Origin: Chloroflexi bacterium 13_1_40CM_65_17
GTDB taxonomy: Bacteria; Chloroflexota; Dormibacteria; Dormibacterales; Dormibacteraceae
Assembly: GCA_001917815.1 (NCBI GenBank)
Contig: MNES01000058.1
Span: 1-64,000, forward strand
Direction of reading: 5' to 3'
Length of the DNA stretch: 64,000 bases
Position 1 is the stretch's first letter. Each line of letters opens with the position of its first letter. Under the pieces are notes generated by a model, which had not been told where the DNA came from, did no database searches, and saw nothing but the letters and a program-made list of their open reading frames with translations. The translations under genes were made by a program, and so were the position numbers. Of the stretch, positions 41,541 to 49,934 are shown piece after piece.

Positions 41541-42743
41541 CTAGGGGCCCGCGGTGAGCGTCCCGCTCGAGCTCCTGAGCGCGAGCGCCAACGAGCCCAG
41601 CAGCTCGGCCCGTTCCACGAATACCGCCGGCACGACATCAACCCTTTCAGCGGCGGCGAGTACAGCGTGCCGCCGGACTGATTCCCGTATCGGTTGGAGC
41701 AAGAGCTCGCCGGCGCGGCTCAAGAGGCCGCCGATGATGACCCGCTCCGGATTGATCAGGTTGCACAGACCCGCGACCGCGACGCCGATCTCCCGCCCGG
41801 CGTCGGAGATCGCGCGCCGGCAGCGAACGTCGCCGGCTGCAGCGAGCTCGATGACGCGAGCAAGGTTCGGCGCCTCCTGACGGGCCTCACTCACGAGCCG
41901 GATGATGGCCGGGCCGGATGCGACCGTCTCCAGGCAGCCGCGGTTTCCGCAGTAGCAAAGCGCTCCCGCTTGATCGAGGGTTGTGTGTCCAATCTCGCCC
42001 GCGGTTCCCGACGCGCCCCTCAGCAGCCTGCCGTCGATGATGATGCCCGCGCCGATGCCGGTCGCAGCCTTGATGTAAGCGAAGTTCGAGCAGTCGCGGC
42101 CGGCGCCCCAGGTCAACTCGGCAAGCGCGCCACAGTTCGCGTCGTTCTCGATTTCGACGGGCAGACCGAGGCGCCCGCGCATCGCATCGCCGATATGAAG
42201 GCCGAGCCAACCGGGCAGGATCGTCGCCGACCCGACCGCCCCCCGCACGCGGTCAACGGGCCCTGGGATACCGATTCCGGCGCAGGTGACCAGGGCGCGC
42301 TCCACGCCGGCTTCAGCCAGCACCTCGTCGACCATGCGAGCCGATGCATCGAGCGCGTCCTCAGCGCGGTGGTTGACGTCCATGTCTTGCGTGCGCTCCG
42401 CCAGCACGTTGTGCGCGAGATCGGCGAGAGCCACTTGCACGTGGCTGTGCCCGAAGTCGATGCCGACGACGGCTCCGGGCGCGTAGTGGAGCACCAGCTG
42501 AACGCCAGGCCGCCCGCCGCGGGCGCCCGGCGCCCTGCCGTCCACCTCGAACACCAGGCCGGCATCTTTCAGCTCCGCGACGAGGGTCGAGACCGTCGTC
42601 CGCGACAGGCCCGTCGTCCGTGCGATGTCCGCCTGGCTGGTTCGGCCAAGGGCCCGCAGGACCTCGACGACCCGGTCGCGGTTTCGCCCCCGGAGCCACG
42701 CGAGCGTCCCGTCCCCTTTCCGGTTCGCGGCTCTTCTTTCCAC
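41541..42743 (-). CDS. ROK-family transcriptional regulator
   Basis: About 400 residues. The N-terminal winged HTH ('LGRTSQADIARTTGLSRTTVSTLVAELKDAGLV') is followed by a ROK sugar-kinase-like domain with 'GIDFGHSHVQVALAD', 'NDANCGALAE', 'ATGIGAGIIIDGRLLRG' and the zinc site 'CYCGNRGCLE'. Such proteins (NagC/XylR type) repress sugar genes until the sugar binds. It diverges from a sugar ABC operon, its likely target. GTG 42743 is placed 8 nt after an ATGATT -10 with TTGACA 17 bp further upstream; TTG 42770 would start inside the promoter. Confidence 0.9.
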   Translation of the reverse strand: MERRAANRKGDGTLAWLRGRNRDRVVEVLRALGRTSQADIARTTGLSRTTVSTLVAELKDAGLVFEVDGRAPGARGGRPGVQLVLHYAPGAVVGIDFGHSHVQVALADLAHNVLAERTQDMDVNHRAEDALDASARMVDEVLAEAGVERALVTCAGIGIPGPVDRVRGAVGSATILPGWLGLHIGDAMRGRLGLPVEIENDANCGALAELTWGAGRDCSNFAYIKAATGIGAGIIIDGRLLRGASGTAGEIGHTTLDQAGALCYCGNRGCLETVASGPAIIRLVSEARQEAPNLARVIELAAAGDVRCRRAISDAGREIGVAVAGLCNLINPERVIIGGLLSRAGELLLQPIRESVRRHAVLAAAERVDVVPAVFVERAELLGSLALALRSSSGTLTAGP

Positions 42744-42751
42744 CCGGGACG

Positions 42752-42846
42752 AATCATGGCCCCATCCCAAGGTTTGTCAAGGCTTCGGACATGCTTGGAC
42801 GGCGCTTTAACGATCTCTTGACAAACTCCCCAGCCTGAGCAATGCT
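42752..42846. promoter_or_regulatory. divergent promoters and paired operators between the ROK regulator and the sugar transporter
   Basis: Minus strand: TTGACA (42780-42775), 17 bp, ATGATT (42757-42752). Plus strand: TTGACA (42818-42823), 17 bp, AATGCT (42841-42846). Both -35 boxes lie in a perfect 10-bp inverted repeat GTTTGTCAAG/CTTGACAAAC (42772-42781, 42817-42826), with centres 45 bp apart, suited to a looping repressor. Confidence 0.65.
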
Positions 42847-42963
42847 CTGCTCGGCGGCGTCTCCGCCAAGGCCGCTGAGTAGGTACCTGGTTGCCGGCGC
42901 ACTCTCGCCCCGGGACCGCCGGGAAGAAGGCAACAGGTAGCGCTTACAGAGGAGAGATCCAGA

Positions 42964-44034
42964 TTGAGGTTCGCCAAACTCGTCCCGACGCTCGTGCTGG
43001 TCGGGTTCGTCGTGATGGCGTGTGGTGGCAGCGGCAACGGGGGAACGACCCCGAAGAAGATCGCGCTGCTGCTGCCAGAGTCGAAGACGGCCCGCTACGA
43101 GAGCAAGGACCGGCCGTTCTTCACCGACAAGCTGAAGGCGCTGTGCTCCGACTGCCAGCTGATCTACAGCAACGCCAACCAGGACGCGCCGACGCAGCAG
43201 ACCCAGGCGGAGGCCGCCCTCACCAACGGCGCCAACGTCCTCGTGCTCGACCCCGTCGACGGCGCGGCTGCCGCGGCCATCGTCGCCAAGGCCAAGGCCA
43301 AGAACGTCCCAGTAGTGTCATATGACAGGCTGATCCTCGGCACCGCCGACCTCAACTACTATCTGTCGTTCGACAATGCGGCCGTTGGCGCTCTGCAGGG
43401 CACCGCGCTGCTCACCGCTTTGAACGGCAAGGCGAACGCGAGCGTCGTGATGATCAACGGCGATCCCGCGGACAACAACGCCAAGCTCTTCAAGCAGGGA
43501 GCGCACAGCATTCTCGACGGCAAGGTTCAGATCAAGAAGGAGTACGACACCCCTTCTTGGAGCCCGGACACAGCCCAGAAGGAGATGGCCGGCGCCCTCG
43601 TCGCCCTTGGCAACAAGGTTGACGGAGTCCTGGCCGCGAACGACGGCACCGGCGGCGGCGCCATCGCAGCCATGAAGGCTGCCGGCGTCAAGCCGCTCCC
43701 CCCTGTCACCGGACAGGACGCGGAGCTCGCCGCCATCCAGCGCATCCTCGCCGGCGACCAATACATGACCGTCTACAAGGCGATCAAAGCTGAGGCCGAG
43801 GCGGCGGCAACGCTGGCCTACGACCTGGCGACAGGCACCGCGGTGCCGACGTCGATGACCAACGGCAAGACCGTCAACAACGGAGCCAAGGACATCCCTT
43901 CGGTTCTGCTGACCCCGGTTGCGGTCACGAAGGCCAACATCAAAGACACCGTCGTCGCGGACGGCTTCTGGACCAAGGCCGATATCTGCACTGCGGATTT
44001 CGCGACCGCTTGCACTGCGGCAGGAATCTCGTAA
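42964..44034 (+). CDS. sugar ABC transporter, substrate-binding lipoprotein (XylF/RbsB type)
   Basis: A 356-residue periplasmic-binding-protein-like lipoprotein with lipobox 'VMAC' (Cys about 20). 'KKIALLLPESKTARYESKDRPFF', 'LVLDPVDGAAAAAIVAKAKAKNVPVVSYDRLI' and 'VLAANDGTGGGAIAAMKAAG' resemble xylose-binding XylF. The start is TTG with GAGGAG upstream. It is followed by the ATPase and permease genes. Xylose is a guess from similarity; ribose, fructose or other sugars remain possible. Confidence 0.92.
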   Translation: MRFAKLVPTLVLVGFVVMACGGSGNGGTTPKKIALLLPESKTARYESKDRPFFTDKLKALCSDCQLIYSNANQDAPTQQTQAEAALTNGANVLVLDPVDGAAAAAIVAKAKAKNVPVVSYDRLILGTADLNYYLSFDNAAVGALQGTALLTALNGKANASVVMINGDPADNNAKLFKQGAHSILDGKVQIKKEYDTPSWSPDTAQKEMAGALVALGNKVDGVLAANDGTGGGAIAAMKAAGVKPLPPVTGQDAELAAIQRILAGDQYMTVYKAIKAEAEAAATLAYDLATGTAVPTSMTNGKTVNNGAKDIPSVLLTPVAVTKANIKDTVVADGFWTKADICTADFATACTAAGIS

Positions 44035-44046
44035 CCTAACCACTCG

Positions 44047-44868
44047 GTGAGTGAAACTGGCGGGTGGCCGGCGGGCCACCCGCCTTCCGTTCCGGCTCCG
44101 GTTCCGACTGAACGCCAGCCGATACTCGAGCTGCGCTCCATCAGCAAGCACTTCGGCGCCGTGCAGGCCCTGTCCAGCGTCGACTTCGAGGTCTACCCCG
44201 CAGAAGTAGTCGCGCTCGTCGGCGACAACGGCGCCGGCAAATCGACCCTGGTCAAGACCATGGCCGGAATCAACATCCCGGACTCAGGCGAGATCTGGTT
44301 CGAGGGCAAACACGTCGCCATCCACGGCCCCCGCGAGCCGGCCGCCCTCGGCATCTCCACCGTCTACCAGGACCTGGCCCTGTGCGACAACCTCGATGTG
44401 GTGGCCAACCTGTACCTCGGACGCGAAGAGATCCAGCCGCCCGTGCCGCTGCTCAGCGAGGAACGCATGGAGCATCGCGCACGCGAGGTTCTCACCAGCC
44501 TGGACGTAAAGATTCCCAGCGTCCGCAACCCCGTCGCCGCGCTCTCGGGCGGCCAGCGCCAGTCCGTCGCAGTCGCGCGCTCGGTGATGTGGAAGGCCAA
44601 GGTCGTCATGCTCGACGAGCCGACAGCGGCGCTCGGCGTTCAGCAGACAAAGCAGGTCCTAGAGCTCGTGCTGCGTCTTCGCAACCAGGGGCTGGGCGTG
44701 ATCCTCATCAGCCATAACCTCGCCAACGTGTTCGAGGTGGCGGACCGCATCGTGGTGCTGCGGCTGGGCCGGAGGGTCGGCACCTTCGACCGCAGCAAGA
44801 TGTCTGAGGAAGCCGTCGTGGCGGCGATCACAGGCGCCGAGTTCGGCAAGTTCCAACCCCAAGCGTGA
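44047..44868 (+). CDS. sugar ABC transporter, single-domain ATP-binding protein
   Basis: A 273-residue ATPase with Walker A 'GDNGAGKSTL', signature 'LSGGQRQSVAVARS', Walker B 'VVMLDEPTAALG' and H-loop 'LISHNLANV'. Most sugar ABC ATPases of this family (XylG, RbsA) have two tandem domains in about 500 residues; this one has only the N-terminal type, like FrcA. It probably works as a homodimer. The GTG at 44047 follows the binding-protein stop by 12 nt. The stop overlaps the permease GTG. Confidence 0.93.
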   Translation: MSETGGWPAGHPPSVPAPVPTERQPILELRSISKHFGAVQALSSVDFEVYPAEVVALVGDNGAGKSTLVKTMAGINIPDSGEIWFEGKHVAIHGPREPAALGISTVYQDLALCDNLDVVANLYLGREEIQPPVPLLSEERMEHRAREVLTSLDVKIPSVRNPVAALSGGQRQSVAVARSVMWKAKVVMLDEPTAALGVQQTKQVLELVLRLRNQGLGVILISHNLANVFEVADRIVVLRLGRRVGTFDRSKMSEEAVVAAITGAEFGKFQPQA

Positions 44869-46064
44869 GCGTCGCGGCCGCTCCGCAGGTCAGCCTTCGC
44901 GAGACCCTGCTGACGCCGTGGCGCCGGATCCGGTCTGGCGACATCGGCTCGCTGCCGGTCCTCGCCGGCCTGGTGCTGATCTGGGCGGTATTCGACATCC
45001 TCAACCCGAACTTTCTGACGCCGCTCAACCTCACCAACCTGACCGTTCAGATCACCGACATCGGCCTGGTATCGACCGGCATCGTCCTCGTCCTTCTATT
45101 GGGCGAGATCGACCTCTCCGTCGGCTCGGTCTACGGGCTGGGCTCGGCCGTGATGGCGGTGCTGAACGTCAAGATGGGGATTAGCGCGGTCCCGGCGGTG
45201 ATCGGCGGCATCCTCACGGGGACCCTCATCGGACTCCTCCACGGATTCTGGTTCACGCGCTTCCGCATCCCTTCCTTCGTGGTCACACTGGCTGGCCTCC
45301 TCGCATGGTTTGGGCTACAGCTGCGCGTCCTCGGCGAGACGGGAACCATCAACATCTACGACCCCAACATCGACGCCCTGGCCGGGAAGTTCTTTTCGCC
45401 TGCCTTTGGCTGGGCGCTCGCCGCGGTCGTGGTCGCCATCCTCACTGTCGAGCTGTTCGTCAGGCGGCGCCGGCGCGCGACGGCCGGCCTCGTGCAGAAC
45501 GTCCTCGTCCTCGAGCTCGGTGGCCTGGTCGCAGTCGCCGCCGCGATCTTCGTGGCAACCGGGGTTCTGGCGTCTGACCGCGGGGTGCCGCTCGCGCTCC
45601 TCATCCTCCTCGGGTTCATCGTCACCTTCGACCTCATCACCAAGCGGACGAGGTTCGGGCGTCACATCTACGCGGTGGGCGGCAATGCCGAGGCGGCCCG
45701 GCGGGCGGGCATCTCGGTGAACGGCATCCGGATCGCGGTCTTTGCGATCGCCGGCACCATGGCCGCCATCGGCGGGATCTTGGGCGCCTCCCGCCTCCTG
45801 GCCGTCAACTACTCGTCTGGCACGGGCGACATCCTCCTCGACGCCATCGCGGCCGCGGTCATCGGCGGCACGAGCTTGTTCGGCGGCCGGGGCACGGTCT
45901 GGTCGGCCCTTACCGGGTCGCTGGTCATCGGGTCGATTGGGAATGGCCTGGCGCTGCTGAGCGTGAGCGCTGACATCAAGTACATGATCACGGGCGCCGT
46001 CCTGCTGGCAGCCGTGACCATCGACGGGGTGGCGCGACAAGGGCGGCAGCGAGCGGGGCTTTAG
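44865..46064 (+). CDS. sugar ABC transporter, permease (XylH type)
   Basis: A 399-residue, about ten- to eleven-helix permease of the BPD_transp_2 family. 'GIVLVLLLGEIDLSVGSVYGLGSAVMAV' and 'KRTRFGRHIYAVGGNAEAARRAGISV' are family hallmarks. It completes a three-gene importer and should dimerise in the membrane. The GTG overlaps the ATPase stop by 4 nt. Confidence 0.95.
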   Translation: MSVAAAPQVSLRETLLTPWRRIRSGDIGSLPVLAGLVLIWAVFDILNPNFLTPLNLTNLTVQITDIGLVSTGIVLVLLLGEIDLSVGSVYGLGSAVMAVLNVKMGISAVPAVIGGILTGTLIGLLHGFWFTRFRIPSFVVTLAGLLAWFGLQLRVLGETGTINIYDPNIDALAGKFFSPAFGWALAAVVVAILTVELFVRRRRRATAGLVQNVLVLELGGLVAVAAAIFVATGVLASDRGVPLALLILLGFIVTFDLITKRTRFGRHIYAVGGNAEAARRAGISVNGIRIAVFAIAGTMAAIGGILGASRLLAVNYSSGTGDILLDAIAAAVIGGTSLFGGRGTVWSALTGSLVIGSIGNGLALLSVSADIKYMITGAVLLAAVTIDGVARQGRQRAGL

Positions 46065-46185
46065 AAGCCGCCGGCTTCGGGCAGGTAAGTCGTCCTCCCC
46101 ACCACCGCCACCGTATTGGGGGCCTGATTGGGAATGGCCCTGGCGGGGAAACCTTTTAGTAGTTATGAGTCAAGGAGACCCCAAG

Positions 46186-48522
46186 ATGCCCAAGTCCGAA
46201 CTGCTTCCCGTCATGCCTATGGACGATGTGGTCGTCCTGCCTCACATGACCGTCACCCTCGCCGTCGAGGGCGATACGGCCAAGGCCGCCATCGAGGCCG
46301 CCCGACAGGGCAACCGCCTGATCCTCCTCGTGCCGCGGATCGACGGCCACTACGGCAGCATCGGCACCGTCGCCCGCCTGGGCGAGGGCGCCGAGCTCCC
46401 CACTGGAGCGGAGGCGTTCATGCTCCGCGGCGAGTACCGCGCCCGGCTGGGCAGCGGTCAGGCCGACATCGCCGGGGCCTTGTTCGTCAAGGCTGAACCG
46501 ATCGTCGACCCGGAGCCGCCGACGGAGCGCTCGACTGAGCTCGCCCGGGAGTACCGCGCCATGCTCGAGAACCTGGTCGAGTCGCGAGGCGTGCCCCAGG
46601 TGGTGCAGTTCCTACGCGCCGCCCGGACGCCAAGCCACCTCGCCGACCTGGCGGGCTACTCGCCCGACCTGACCACCGAGCAGAAGCTCGAGGTGCTCGA
46701 GACCCTTGAGGTGGAGGAGCGCCTGACCAAGCTGATCGGCTGGACGAAGCAGATACTCGCCGACGCCTCGCTGAAGGAGAAGATCCGCAGCGACGTCGCC
46801 GAGGGCATGGAGAAGACCCAGCGCGAGTTCCTGCTCCGGCAGCAGCTTGAGGCAATCAAGAAGCAGCTGAACGAAGGCGGCAGCGATGTCGTCTCCACGT
46901 ACCGCGAGCGGGTCGCGAAGGCTGGAATGCCAGACGGCGTGCGCACCGAGGTTGAGCGCGAGCTCGACCGCCTGGAGCGCACCAGCGAGCAGAACCCCGA
47001 GTACGGCTGGATCCGCACCTACCTGGACTGGATGCTGGACATCCCCTGGAACGTGCGCTCCGAGGACAACTACGACCTCAACGAGGCGCGCCGGATCCTG
47101 GACGAGGACCACACGGGTCTCTCGGACGTCAAGGACCGCATCATCGAGTTCCTCGCCGTTCGCAAGCTGCGCAAGGAGCGCGGCCTCGAAGTGCTCGGCG
47201 GCCGAGGCTCGGGCGCGATCATCACTCTGGTCGGACCTCCTGGCGTCGGCAAGACGTCGCTGGGTGAGTCGGTCGCCCGCGCGTTGGGGCGGAAGTTCAC
47301 GCGCGTGTCGCTCGGCGGAATCCGCGACGAGGCGGACATCCGCGGCCACCGGCGCACCTACGTCGGCGCGCTCCCGGGCCGCATCGTGCGCGCCTTGAAG
47401 GAGGCGGGCACCAAGAACCCGGTGATCATGCTCGACGAAATCGACAAGGTCGGCAGCGACTGGAGGGGCGATCCTTCCGCTGCGCTGCTCGAAGTACTCG
47501 ACCCCGCGCAGAACAACACGTTCCGCGACCACTACCTGGAGGTCGACCTGGACCTGTCCGAGGTTCTGTTCATTCCGACCGCCAACGTGTCGGAGACGAT
47601 CCCAGCGCCCCTACTGGACCGCATGGAGCTCATCCGGCTCGACGGTTACACCGAACAGGAGAAGGTCGCGATCGCGAAGGACCACCTGCTCAAGCGGCAG
47701 GTCAAGCAGGCGGGTTTGAAGGACGACGAGGTCACAGTGACCGACGAGGCCGTCATGACGGTCATCACCGACCACACCCGCGAAGCAGGCGTGCGGAACC
47801 TCGAGCGCGAGCTCGGGAAGATCACGCGCAAGGTTGCGACCAAGGTCGCCACCGGGGCGCTGACGCCTCCGGTTGAGATCACGCAGCTGCGCGTTAAGGA
47901 GTTCCTTGGCAAGCCCAGGTTTGACAACGAGGTCGCGGCTCGGACCGCGGTTCCTGGCGTCGCGACCGGCCTCGCCGTGACCGGCACCGGTGGAGACGTC
48001 CTCTTCGTCGAGGCAACCTCAGTGAACAAGGAAGGAAACGGCAGCAGCCTCATCCTCACGGGCCAGCTCGGCGACGTGATGAAGGAGTCCGCGCAGATCG
48101 CCCTCTCGTTCGTCCGCTCGCACGCGGTAGATCTGGGGATCGAGCCGGGTGCCGTCGACAAGGCGTTCCACATCCACGTGCCCGCGGGCGCGGTGCCCAA
48201 GGACGGTCCGTCAGCCGGCGTGACGATGACGACCGCGATCGTGAGCCTGCTCACCGGTCGCGCGGTTCGGAGCACGGTCGGCATGACCGGAGAGGTCACA
48301 CTGCAGGGCCTGGTGCTGCCAATCGGCGGCGTCAAGCAGAAGGTGCTGGCCGCTCACCGGATGGGGCTCAAGGAGGTCATCCTCCCGAAGCGCAACGAAA
48401 AGGACATCGACGACGTCCCCGAAAGCGTGCGCAATGAGATGACGTTCCACCTCGCGAGCCGCGTCGAGGAAGTGCTGAAGTTCGCGCTCGAAGAGCGCGC
48501 GTCCGCCGACCGAGCAGCCTAA
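46186..48522 (+). CDS. lon: ATP-dependent Lon protease
   Basis: A 778-residue LonA. The N-terminal substrate domain ('LPVMPMDDVVVLPHMTVTL') is followed by a coiled coil, an AAA+ domain with Walker A 'GPPGVGKTS' (about 350) and Walker B 'IMLDEIDKVG', and the S16 protease domain with Ser676 ('KDGPSAGVTM') and Lys719 ('GGVKQKVLAAHR'), spaced as in E. coli Lon. It degrades misfolded and regulatory proteins in the cytoplasm. ATG 46186 is preceded by AAGGAG (46172-46177) at 8 nt. ATG 46165 is possible but would place that ribosome site inside the gene. I see no HAIR or CIRCE heat-shock operator upstream. Confidence 0.96.
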   Translation: MPKSELLPVMPMDDVVVLPHMTVTLAVEGDTAKAAIEAARQGNRLILLVPRIDGHYGSIGTVARLGEGAELPTGAEAFMLRGEYRARLGSGQADIAGALFVKAEPIVDPEPPTERSTELAREYRAMLENLVESRGVPQVVQFLRAARTPSHLADLAGYSPDLTTEQKLEVLETLEVEERLTKLIGWTKQILADASLKEKIRSDVAEGMEKTQREFLLRQQLEAIKKQLNEGGSDVVSTYRERVAKAGMPDGVRTEVERELDRLERTSEQNPEYGWIRTYLDWMLDIPWNVRSEDNYDLNEARRILDEDHTGLSDVKDRIIEFLAVRKLRKERGLEVLGGRGSGAIITLVGPPGVGKTSLGESVARALGRKFTRVSLGGIRDEADIRGHRRTYVGALPGRIVRALKEAGTKNPVIMLDEIDKVGSDWRGDPSAALLEVLDPAQNNTFRDHYLEVDLDLSEVLFIPTANVSETIPAPLLDRMELIRLDGYTEQEKVAIAKDHLLKRQVKQAGLKDDEVTVTDEAVMTVITDHTREAGVRNLERELGKITRKVATKVATGALTPPVEITQLRVKEFLGKPRFDNEVAARTAVPGVATGLAVTGTGGDVLFVEATSVNKEGNGSSLILTGQLGDVMKESAQIALSFVRSHAVDLGIEPGAVDKAFHIHVPAGAVPKDGPSAGVTMTTAIVSLLTGRAVRSTVGMTGEVTLQGLVLPIGGVKQKVLAAHRMGLKEVILPKRNEKDIDDVPESVRNEMTFHLASRVEEVLKFALEERASADRAA

Positions 48523-48526
48523 GCTA

Positions 48527-48574
48527 ACCTCCCCGCTATGCGGGGAGGTCGGCGCGCAGCGCCGGGTGGGGAGG
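48527..48574. repeat. double-hairpin repeat copy G before a dehydrogenase gene
   Basis: ACCTCCCCG/CGGGGAGGT (48527-48535, 48541-48549), then GGCGC/GCGCC (48551-48555, 48559-48563), then GGGTGGGGAGG. The final GGGGAGG (48568-48574) is 7 nt before the TTG start at 48582 and is the only Shine-Dalgarno candidate. Confidence 0.75.
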
Positions 48575-48581
48575 CACGAGT

Positions 48582-49502
48582 TTGAAGATCCTCGTTCCGG
48601 ACGTACCCCTCCGGCGCGAGATGGAGCCGCTCGCTGACGGCGTCGAGCTCGTCTCGGAGCCGGCTCCCGACGTGGAAGTCGTTCTGCTCGCTCCGGAGCT
48701 CTGGCACGACCTGCCGGGGCTCTTCAGACAGCTGCCCCGCCTCCGGCTGATCCAATCGTTCAGCGCCGGCGTGGACTCGATTCTGCCCGCGGTGCCGCCG
48801 GGGGTCGTGCTGTGCAATGCACACGGCGTGCACGACATCTCGGTTGCGGAGTGGGTGGTGGCCGCGATCCTCGCCATGCAGCGGCGGCTGCCGGAGTTCG
48901 TCGACCTCCAGCACCGCGCCGAATGGAAGCGGGACCTCGCTGATGGCGTCGGCGACCTCGAGGGTCAAAGCGTCGTCGTCGTCGGCTACGGTTCGATCGG
49001 ACGCGCGGTGGCCGCGCGGCTCGCGCCATTCGGCGCGCGCGTGGTCGGTGTCGCGCGGCATCCGCGCGAAGGTGCCCAGTCGACAGTCGCGCTGCCGCGT
49101 CTGCTCCCGGACGCGGACATCGTGGTCAACCTGCTGCCCCTCACGTCCCAGACGGAGAAGTTCATGGACCGCGCGTTCTTCGCACAGATGAAGCCCGGCT
49201 CGCTGCTGGTGAATGCCGGTCGCGGCCCAACTGTCGACATCGAGGCTCTGTTGGACGCACTAACTGCCGGCCGCATCCGCGCCGCGCTTGACGTGACGGA
49301 CCCGGAGCCGCTGCCTGCCGACCATCCACTCTGGCGAGCGCCTAACGTGCTCATCACCCCCCATATCGCGGGCACGGTGGCGAAGTGGGAGGAGCGTGCG
49401 TACCGTTTCGCGGGCGAGCAGATCCGCCGTTACGCGGCAGGCCAACCGCTGCTCGGCGTCCAGACCGGGAATACGCCAGCCGCGCGCGGGCTTGCCAATT
49501 GA
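48582..49502 (+). CDS. D-isomer-specific 2-hydroxyacid dehydrogenase
   Basis: A 306-residue NAD-dependent dehydrogenase. The cofactor domain holds 'VVVVGYGSIGRAVAARL'. The catalytic triad is present as Arg ('NAGRGPTVDIEAL'), Glu ('VTDPEPLPADHPLW') and His ('TPHIAGT'). Substrates in this family include glyoxylate, hydroxypyruvate, phosphoglycerate and lactate; the short length fits a glyoxylate/hydroxypyruvate-type enzyme. The TTG start uses the GGGGAGG arm of repeat G as ribosome binding site. The next gene starts right after its stop. Confidence 0.9.
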   Translation: MKILVPDVPLRREMEPLADGVELVSEPAPDVEVVLLAPELWHDLPGLFRQLPRLRLIQSFSAGVDSILPAVPPGVVLCNAHGVHDISVAEWVVAAILAMQRRLPEFVDLQHRAEWKRDLADGVGDLEGQSVVVVGYGSIGRAVAARLAPFGARVVGVARHPREGAQSTVALPRLLPDADIVVNLLPLTSQTEKFMDRAFFAQMKPGSLLVNAGRGPTVDIEALLDALTAGRIRAALDVTDPEPLPADHPLWRAPNVLITPHIAGTVAKWEERAYRFAGEQIRRYAAGQPLLGVQTGNTPAARGLAN

Positions 49503-49503
49503 T

Positions 49504-49920
49504 GTGAGCAAGACCGGACGCGAGATCCTCGAGGCGTCGAGGGTGATCGCCGTGGTTGGCGCGTCGCGCGATCCGAACAAAGCCGGTGGTTCTGTGCCCG
49601 CGGGGTTGCAGCAGCGCGGCTTTCGGATCATCCCCATCAATCCGTACGCCGACACCTTGTTCGGCGAGCGCGTCTATCGCTCGCTGGCGGAGGTGCCCGA
49701 GCTGGTCGACATCGTCGACGTGTTCAGGCCTGCCGCCGAGGCGCCGGATATCGCGAGGCAGGCAGTCGCCATCGCTGCCAAAGTGCTATGGCTGCAGCTC
49801 GACATTCGGTCGGACGAAGCGCGGCGGATCGCGGAAGCGGCAGGGCTCGACTACGTCGAGGACGAGTGCACCGGAGTGACGAGCTCTATATACCGAATCA
49901 GAAAGAAGGCCGCGGCTTAA
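49504..49920 (+). CDS. CoA-binding domain protein
   Basis: A 138-residue single-domain Rossmann protein of the CoA-binding (YccU-like) family: 'VIAVVGASRDPNKAGGSVPAGLQQRGFRIIPINPYA' and 'VDIVDVFRPAAEAPDIARQAVAIAAKVLWLQLDI'. It is related to the nucleotide-binding domain of succinyl-CoA synthetase, but no enzyme activity is known. The C-terminal 'DECTGVTSSIYR' differs from the more usual 'RCMMVEH' segment. GTG 49504 follows the dehydrogenase stop by 1 nt, so the genes are co-expressed. Confidence 0.85.
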   Translation: MSKTGREILEASRVIAVVGASRDPNKAGGSVPAGLQQRGFRIIPINPYADTLFGERVYRSLAEVPELVDIVDVFRPAAEAPDIARQAVAIAAKVLWLQLDIRSDEARRIAEAAGLDYVEDECTGVTSSIYRIRKKAAA

Positions 49921-49922
49921 CT

Positions 49923-49934
49923 TAATCTCCACTC
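49923..49934 (+). promoter_or_regulatory. leaderless -10 of the CYTH gene
   Basis: TAATCT (49923-49928), 6 nt, then GTG 49935. The box starts 3 nt after the stop of the gene upstream. Confidence 0.55.

Noticed and set aside
46064-46078. GAAGCCG/CGGCTTC hairpin after the sugar permease as a terminator
   Set aside because: The loop is too small for the full stem, and there is no T-run. At best a 5-bp stem remains.
46079-46185. Heat-shock operator (HAIR or CIRCE) upstream of lon
   Set aside because: No inverted repeat matching CTTGAGT-N7-ACTCAAG or the CIRCE arms is present.
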